Assembly (NCBI GenBank): GCA_025093555.1
Contig: JAIWNF010000184.1
Location: 1-14,728 of the forward strand
Direction: 5' to 3'
Length of the DNA stretch: 14,728 nt
Source of the DNA: Circinella umbellata
Taxonomy: Eukaryota; Mucoromycota; Mucoromycetes; Mucorales; Lichtheimiaceae
The notes under the pieces are model-generated. The model worked only from the letters and a program-made list of their open reading frames with translations, had not been told where the DNA came from and did not search any database. This document shows, piece by piece, positions 9,264 to 14,728 of this stretch; positions within the stretch are counted from its first letter, which is position 1; the number at the start of each line of letters is the position of its first letter. The position numbers and the translations under genes are program-made.

Positions 9264-10190
9264 CATACCACCAAAATCTTCTACAACCAAAACACGGCTA
9301 CCCAAGATCAACAAGAATTAAAATGATAAATAATCGACCTTGCTGCCAATCAAACTCAATTGTTCGAAACACAAAGGGAATTGAGTAATTTGATCAAGAA
9401 GAATAATGAAGAAATGAAGAACAATATTGATGTTGTATTAAATGCTATTAGGGACTTAAGGGATAAAACAAATTTGATTGCTGTAGGATCATCCACTGAA
9501 ACAAGATCAAACTCATCCATGATGTCAGGCCTAGTATATCCAGTAACCCTCATAAGACAAGGTTCTATGGTATCTTCGTACGCCAGTACAAGTACTGATA
9601 GACAAGATTTTATTCTCAATGTGATTCCTGCGCCAAGGAAACATAAAGTTTCAAAGGGAAAGTGTACCTCTGTCTGAATCAGATCGACAAAAGAAAATAT
9701 AATCGATCTTGTAATCAAACGAGGAAATTACCAAAGCATTAATAATGATAAAGCAGATGCTATATACAACACCATGAAAGCGGAGCGAAGAGTAGCGTTA
9801 GATAACTTGACCCATGATACCTTAATCCGTAAACAAACCCAAGACCCTTTCTTCAATATAACAACAAATATGACATGTACAAGCATCCATAAAACGGATA
9901 GAAAAGTTGCCATTGAGGCGTTTACAGAAGCAGTCTGGAACTGTATGCCCATCGATTTAAAGCTTTGTGAAGAACATTAGGTAGCTGAACATATGTTGGT
10001 GGAAGGTTGGAATAACCGTGATAGTCATTTCAAGGAAGCATTTGAACAATTAGAAGTAGAAGAAGTAGCAACAGCAAGAGCATCAAGAGGAGTAACAATA
10101 ACAACAACATTAGCAGCAGTAGCAGTAGCAACAACAGCAGAAGCAGATAACTTACAGCGTATTGAAGAACAAGTTACAAGGTATATATAA
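9264..10190 (+). pseudogene. Decayed coiled-coil protein gene, divergent from Tnp2 copy B
   Basis: One frame stays readable for about 300 codons but holds stops at 9324-9326 (TGA), 9327-9329 (TAA), 9675-9677 (TGA) and 9978-9980 (TAG). The N-terminal part (LFETQRELSNLIKKNNEEM onward) has the heptad-like pattern of a coiled coil. The C-terminal part contains DPFFNITTNMTCTSIHKTD, EAFTEAVWNCMPIDLKLCEEH and VAEHMLVEGWNNRDSHFKEA, then an Ala/Thr/Glu-rich tail. The frame ends at TAA 10188-10190. A GTATAT donor at 10181 and TATATAG acceptor near 10220 could add a short acidic exon ending at 10303, though the phase does not fit cleanly. I do not recognise the family. Its divergent placement 260 bp from a Tnp2 gene recalls the two-protein organisation of plant En/Spm, but a TnpA-like role is speculation. 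No start codon can be fixed. Confidence 0.45.
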
Positions 10191-10435
10191 ATATATACAT
10201 TTCATTTTTATTTTATATAGATGTATTCATAGATACTGATAACTTTCATAGTATATTACAAGTAGAACGTGACAATGACGATGATAGTTTAAGAGGTCAT
10301 TAAAGGCAACAAATCATTTGTCATAGATGTCATTGAGGAGTAAATGATCGAAATCAGAACTCTAACTCCCATTTTTTCCCTATAACAAAAAACTACAGAT
10401 CACAAGCTAAACCATTTTTTATATATTATCATATT

Positions 10436-10680
10436 TATATTGTTTACATCAGATTATTATTCATTAAGTTTATATCGAATTATAATTACTCAAGTCTACA
10501 TCGTGTTATTATTATTCCTCAAGTTTATATCATCTTGCTATTATTATTTCTCAAGCTTATATATCATATTATTCAATTTTTTTTATATCGTCTTATTATT
10601 ATTATTCAATTTTATATTGTAGCATCATTCATTTTTATATTCAATTCTATATCATATCATTATTCGAGTTACATCTTAAC
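10436..10680 (+). repeat. Degenerate AT-rich tandem repeat
   Basis: Imperfect units of about 35 bp recur, each combining TTATATC, a TATTATTATT stretch and CTCAAGTT or TTCAATTT. Open frames across it translate to I/L/Y/F-rich low-complexity peptide and are not genes. Confidence 0.6.
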
Positions 10681-11004
10681 CATCATTAAGTTTAAAATAT
10701 TGTGTATCTCTATAAATAAAGTACTGTATGTCATCATTTATCTATCTATCGCTTATGTATTCGATGATTTTGAATTCTAAAAAAATAGTTGAATGGGAAA
10801 TTGGAGTCTCTGTAATGATTATGGCTGTTATTTTAACTCTGGTGGTTCTTAGTTTTCTTCCGTACACTAACATACTTCTCCATAAATCTACGTAAATCTT
10901 CGTATGGTACCGTGCAGGTAAATGGTCATATCTACAGTCAATCCACTGAACGGGGATTTACCTACAATCCACCGAGATCTACAACACATTTTTTTTGATG
11001 TGTT
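10681..11004. other. Gene-free stretch before the transposase relic
   Basis: No convincing coding region. It contains a small inverted repeat AGGTAAAT/ATTTACCT at about 10916-10974 and CAATCCAC twice nearby. The 5' break of the transposase relic lies at about 11000. Confidence 0.4.
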
Positions 11005-11688
11005 AATGATGTTTTTGGAAGTTTTCGTTCAAAAGTTGAAAATCAATTTTCTGAAATTGGTAATAAATTTAATAGATTTAGTAATAGTAACTCAATTGCA
11101 AAAATAGATAATATTAAATTCTATAATCTACAGTTCGGTTTAGCATGTTTACTAAAAAATATAAAGAAATTTAGTGATAAATTTAATATAAATGTACAAC
11201 CTCGTCATAAATTATGGGAAAATAAAAATTTTGAATTTCCTTTTGAAGCTAAATTAATTGATATTGTTATTAGTAATTCTATAGAACAAGCAAAAAGAAA
11301 AGATGAAATGTTATAATTACAAAAAAAATTATTATCTTTGAATTTAAATAATGAAAGAATGGAAGTTGATAGTTATAGTGATAAAAATATAGAAGATAAT
11401 AGTGAAGATGATATACCAAATTTTAATGAAAAGAAACGAAGAAGAAAAGGTAAAGGAAAGGAAAGAGAAAATACTATACAATCTATAAGAAATATAGGAA
11501 GTTCTAGTGAATTATATGAAATTGAACATATTGTTGGACATAAATATGAAAATAATATATATATGTTTTCAGTTAAATGGAAAAATTATAGTCATAAACA
11601 TAATAGCTGGTTATCAAGTGAAAAGTTTAATGAAAAAGATTTACTGATAGCATATATTGCGAAACATAACATAAATATAGAATTATAA
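11005..11688 (+). pseudogene. 5'-truncated chromodomain DDE transposase relic, diverged relative of the 515-2014 gene
   Basis: The frame begins NDVFGSFRSKVENQF, matching residues from about 295 of the intact transposase (FGSFRSEIESQF, the catalytic Glu region). It continues KFNRF, YNLQFGLACLLKNIKKF and FEFPFEAK in the same order as the intact copy. A stop at 11314-11316 (TAA) interrupts the alignment where the intact protein has NEMRELQ. After an acidic then basic linker (EKKRRRKGKGKERE) comes a chromodomain: YEIEHIVGHKYE, MFSVKWKNYSHKHNSW, FNEKDLLIAY, ending at TAA 11686-11688. Identity to the intact copy looks like roughly half in the DDE region and less in the linker, so this is a different subfamily, not a recent duplicate. 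The first two catalytic Asp regions are missing. Confidence 0.85.
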
Positions 11689-11808
11689 GTTTTTAATGTA
11701 AAACATTATTAAAACATAAGAAAAAAGGGTTTCCTATGGTTATTTTTATTGGTTTTCTTTTTTTTTTCTTTTTTTGTAATGAAATTATCTACCTGTTGTA
11801 TAATACTT

Positions 11809-11976
11809 TCACTTTTTTTTTCTTTTTATCAGTATATGTTTTTTACTATGAGAGCAACAAAGATAATCAGGTTTACTATCAGATAAATTAGTTCTTATTT
11901 TCTTCCCACAAAATGTACCCTCTTTTTTCCCTTTTTTGAACTTATGTGTACAAAAGTCATTATGCATACCGTCACT
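11809..11976 (-). pseudogene. Relic of the zinc-binding partner protein, second copy
   Basis: The minus-strand frame contains CTHKFKKGKKEGTFCGKKI, then RTNLSDSKPDYLCCSHSKKH, with the same C-x13-C-x16-C-x2-H spacing as the ORF at 2-427 and about three quarters identity over the core. It ends early at TGA 11809-11811 within the lysine-rich tail. DNA beyond that still loosely resembles the tail of the first copy, so the stop is probably decay. On the N-terminal side homology stops at the inverted-repeat element beginning at 11977. Residues read beyond that point (NPKTLSLYRNIVI) come from the element. It lies 120 bp from, and convergent with, the transposase relic. Confidence 0.75.
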
Positions 11977-12105
11977 GCTCGCTATAACGATATTTCGATA
12001 TAACGATAGGGTTTTGGGGTTCAAGACAGATTAAGCGGGGAAATATCGTTAATTTTATATGCCGATATCCGATAGAGTTTTGGCAAAAATATCGTTATAT
12101 CGAGC
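11977..12105. mobile_element. Short inverted-repeat element (MITE candidate), 129 bp
   Basis: 19-bp terminal inverted repeats GCTCGCTATAACGATATTT (11977-11995) and the complement of 12087-12105 differ at one base. Inside, CGATAGGGTTTTGG (12004-12017) recurs as CGATAGAGTTTTGG (12070-12083), and other ATATCG units add internal pairing. There is no coding capacity. No target duplication is evident. The ends loosely recall Tc1/mariner-pogo-type termini, a weak inference. It truncates the zinc-protein relic. Confidence 0.6.
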
Positions 12106-12655
12106 GGACAAATCATATCTTTATTTTTTTTAAAAGGAAATAATACTAGTTTGATGGGCAATTTTTTATGTTTTTACTTTAGCTTTTAAATATTTTTGTG
12201 AAGAGTTTGAACATCAAATTTATCTTCAGGCATCGCCTTTTCCAAAAAAAGAAAAGCCAGTGATATGCTGCTTCTTCTTCTTTCTTTTCAAAATCAGATT
12301 TTTTTTATTATACTAACTTTGCAAGTCGAACTTGTTCTTGTCATTTTGAATGTCTTTATAAACAATAGACAGTTTTTTGATGCTGATTATAGAAGTACAA
12401 CACTCGTATTTTTTTTCTGATAAGGGATTGATATTAATTATATGTGACGATATGATTTTAATTCAGTTAGAAGGAATATATTAAGGAATATTTGAAAATA
12501 AACACTGTACATACAAAGAAAAAAAGATCTATTTTATTTTTATAGCTTAGTTACAGTATGAATGATATAATGTGTTTAGGGTTCTCTTCTTTTTGTAAGA
12601 TATATACATGTGAGGCCAAGTACATAAGGATAGAATTTTACCCGATCATTACAGC
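12106..12655. other. Gene-free AT-rich stretch
   Basis: Many T- and A-tracts and short frames without recognisable motifs on either strand. I looked for an N-terminal continuation of the interrupted zinc protein on the minus strand and found no convincing match. Confidence 0.5.
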
Positions 12656-12855
12656 TCGGATCAAGAATTCAATATAACGACAGATCATGTGCGTTATAGG
12701 TACCCCCCTCTAGCACCTCCAAAAAAGGAGATACGGAGTTCCAAAATAGTTCATTAGAACGCCACGCATCGAAATTTATATGGACACTAATTTTTGTGCT
12801 AATACAATTATTGGTTGCGGAGATATGAGCGTTTAAAGTGAGGCGGTAGTGATTT
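12656..12855. other. Higher-complexity non-coding block, possible repeat terminus
   Basis: The sequence changes abruptly from AT-tract spacer to balanced, complex DNA (for example GGTACCCCCCTCTAGCACC and GGTTGCGGAGATATGAGCG) and ends exactly where the microsatellite starts. Minus-strand translation (DAWRSNELFWNSVSPF) is open but short. It may be the end of an unidentified interspersed repeat. Confidence 0.35.
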
Positions 12856-12944
12856 TCAAAAAAAATCAAAAAAATCAAAAAAATCAAAAAAATCAAAAAA
12901 ATCAAAAAATTCAAAAAATTCAAAAATATCAAAAATATCAAAAG
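12856..12944. repeat. TCAAAAAA microsatellite (8-bp unit, about 10 copies)
   Basis: Near-perfect TCAAAAAA units, degenerating on the right to TTCAAAAA and TATCAAAAA variants. The minus-strand open frame of repeated FLIFLIF is an artefact of this repeat. Confidence 0.9.
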
Positions 12945-13144
12945 TTTTTTTTATGAGTAGTATACACTAACAGTAGAAGCTTGATAGGTACTTTGATTTT
13001 TGTATCATTATTTATTTATATAGTAAATAATTTTAGAAGTAAAGAAAATAAAAAAGAAAGAAGAAAATATAAAGAAAAGGAAACAGTATAAATAGACTAA
13101 AAAACATATTTATGAAAAAAAAGTCTATAGAATATAAAGTATCT

Positions 13145-14103
13145 CTATTGGATACGTCTTCGAGTACGAGGTGGTAGATATTCACTATTTTAAAATATAG
13201 TTAATAATTATATAATAAAGCAAAGTTAGTAATAAATTAGTGATAACTCAATATAAAAGAGTATAATTTACCTATTATTAGAATCTGATTCTGGCTCAGA
13301 TTCAGAGCTAAATGAATCAGAATCTGAATCAATATGATCTAGTAAACCATCACCTGTATGATCTGCTAAATCTACAAAATCAAAATCATCTTGATTTTGA
13401 TATCTGGAGTAGTCACCTGGAGCACGAGTTGGTAAATGACTAGTTATTTCTTCTATTATAGTAGAGTTATCAATACTACTATTAATATCAAATTCAGTAT
13501 CCCGTAAACCTTGTAGTAATCCTTGCCAATGCTGATTATAATGCTTACGGCGCCATAAAAATTCCAAGAGTTTCCATGGACAAGCATCTACTGTTCGGTG
13601 ACGACGATCGACTGACCGCTTCACAGCAGTCCAGAAACCTGGCCAAGAAATTGAAGTTAAATTATTAATATATATGTATATTATATAATAATAGATATTA
13701 TAAAAGCAAAAGTAAAATAAAAATATTACATACCTTCAATCATATTTGAGTTATATAATGTATTACCATTATTATGACCTTGACTATAGTTTACAGTTGC
13801 AAACCCCACACTATGGCTAACTGCATAATGATCATAACCAAGACTTCTTAATCTCATATATGGTGCATGGCAATCAGATACAATTTTGGTACCAGGAACC
13901 ACATGATTTTGAATTAATGGTATTAAGGTATCTGCAGTACGGTTAGGTACCATACATAAAAATGCCTTGCCAGCTCTACCGTTCTTCTTTTCCACCATAC
14001 CAAATACCCAAACACCTAAGACAGGATGCCCACGATGATGTTTATTTTTGCCAAATTTACTTTCATCAATCTGAACTTCATCTACATCAGGACCACCTAT
14101 TAA
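13145..14103 (-). CDS. ISXO2/IS1595-like (Merlin-type) DDE transposase, three exons visible, 5' part cut by hAT insertion
   Basis: The visible protein starts GGPDVDEVQIDESKFGK and continues HHRGHPVLGVWVFG, KIVSDCHAPY and, across an intron, NMIEGFWTAVKR. DESKF, SDCHAPY and NMIEGFW supply candidate catalytic D, D and E of the ISXO2-like domain. Exons are 14103-13734, 13638-13272 and 13184-13145. Introns of 95 bp (GTATGT) and 87 bp (GTAAAT) join I-E-G-F-W and N-N-S-E-Y in frame, and TAG is at 13145-13147. The tail is Ser/Asp/Glu-rich (IDSDSDSFSSESEPESDS) and ends in basic PPRTRRRIQ. Eukaryotic relatives belong to Merlin elements, related to bacterial IS1016/IS1595. Apart from the hAT copy starting at 14104, no stop or frameshift is present, so the insertion may be recent. 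The N-terminal part should lie beyond the right edge of the window. Confidence 0.85.
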
Positions 14104-14728
14104 TAGGGTTCTTAGTAGACCGATCCGGATCGGAATGGCACCATTTCGAATCCGATCCGTTTCAAAACGGATCGGATTTTCGGAAATCCGGATTGTCCAC
14201 GGATTAGAAAATTGCAATCCGAATCCGTTTCGTAAAAATCCGGATTGAATCCGTAATCCGTAATGCAAAAGAATCAATTAGATGAAAATTTAGGCTATAT
14301 AGTAGATGTCACAGTATTTTTTCATGAGAAAAGGTATTTTACAAGATGGTGTATGGTAGTCGTTTGAGATCGTTTAAGAACAGTAAAACATTGGTAACAG
14401 AGGTGCATTATTTTTAGATGATTTTATTATTTTGGTTTGAAAAACATAATAGGAAATAAATAAGTTATAATAAAAAAAGAATTGTAGTAATAAAAAGTTA
14501 TAGTGGGAAAATGAGTTCTAGTAGAAAAAAAGTTATAATGGGAAAAAAGAAGTTACAATGGGAAAAGAAAGTTATAGTTGAAAAAAAATTATAGTGGGAA
14601 AGTTATTGTAGGAAAAAAAAAGTTATGGTGGTGCAGTACAAATAAGTTTTTGTGGTAGAAATATAACATGACGTGGACTTTTTTTTTTGTGGGGGCAAGT
14701 AGTAAATTTCCAGTGTGCTGAAAAAAAA
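14104..14728 (+). mobile_element. hAT-like element copy 2, left 625 bp (runs off the window)
   Basis: Begins with the same TAGGGTTCTTAGTAGACCGATCCGG end as copy 1 and stays nearly identical through the window edge, which corresponds to copy-1 position 7420. It holds a 42-bp segment missing from copy 1 (between CGGATCGGA repeats at 14126 and 14168) and about 39 bp more of internal tandem units. The segment contains the inverted repeat GATCCGTTT/AAACGGATC (14154-14162 and 14165-14173). The left target site is CCTATTAA (14096-14103); the right duplicate is outside the window. Inserted in the ISXO2-like transposase gene. Confidence 0.9.

Noticed and set aside
2596..9980. Alternative genetic code (TAA/TAG as Gln, TGA as Trp) explaining the in-frame stops
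   Set aside because: The 499-aa transposase and the ISXO2-like gene read with no internal stops and end with ordinary TAA/TAG where homology ends. The broken genes also carry frameshifts and insertions, so decay explains the stops.
10440..10780. Two overlapping hydrophobic open frames
   Set aside because: They are translations of AT-rich degenerate tandem repeats in different frames.
12669..12941. Minus-strand 90-aa frame with FLIFLIF repeats resembling a membrane segment
   Set aside because: The hydrophobic part is the translation of the TCAAAAAA microsatellite.
13962..14207. Plus-strand 81-aa open frame
   Set aside because: It is antisense to the ISXO2-like exon and crosses the hAT insertion boundary.
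1..14728. tRNA, rRNA or CRISPR-like structures
   Set aside because: No cloverleaf with conserved loops, no rRNA-like stretch and no regularly spaced direct repeats with unique spacers were found by reading both strands.

Overview
The window looks like transposon-rich, AT-rich chromosomal DNA from a fungus, most likely an early-diverging one (Mucoromycota, for example Glomeromycotina or Mucorales). This is an inference from three things: short spliceosomal introns of about 70-95 bp with GTAAGT-like donors; eukaryotic transposase families that are abundant in such genomes (Tnp2/CACTA, a chromodomain DDE transposase, an ISXO2/Merlin-like transposase, hAT); and very N/I/K-rich proteins. I see no bacterial operons, rRNA, tRNA or CRISPR, and no ordinary host gene that can be named.

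Layout. 2-427 (+) is the 3' part of a small basic zinc-binding ORF, tail to tail with an intact 499-aa DDE transposase with a C-terminal chromodomain (515-2014, -). About 2064-4780 (+) is a Tnp2-type transposase pseudogene. 4781-5213 is low-complexity sequence. 5214-9003 (-) is a second, different Tnp2-type gene: a C2HC-finger N-terminus, a broken catalytic region, then three clean phase-0 exons of an uncharacterised 201-aa fungal module. A complete 1,012-bp non-autonomous hAT-like element (6877-7888) sits in its second coding exon between perfect 8-bp target duplications. About 9264-10190 (+) is a decayed coiled-coil gene, divergent from the second Tnp2 gene. 10436-10680 is degenerate tandem repeat. 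11005-11688 (+) and 11809-11976 (-) are relics of a second, diverged copy of the chromodomain-transposase and zinc-protein pair, again convergent. A 129-bp inverted-repeat element (11977-12105) cuts the zinc ORF. 12106-13144 holds AT-rich spacer, a more complex block and an 8-bp microsatellite. 13145-14103 (-) is an ISXO2/Merlin-like transposase with two introns, interrupted by a second copy of the hAT-like element that runs off the right edge (14104-14728).

How the parts relate. The most interesting signal is that a chromodomain DDE transposase and a protein with C-x13-C-x16-C-x2-H spacing occur together twice, in the same tail-to-tail arrangement, although the two transposases are clearly diverged. 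That suggests a two-gene transposon. The hAT-like copies show nested insertion into two unrelated transposase genes, with ATCCG arrays restricted to the element ends and CpG-type decay in one copy.
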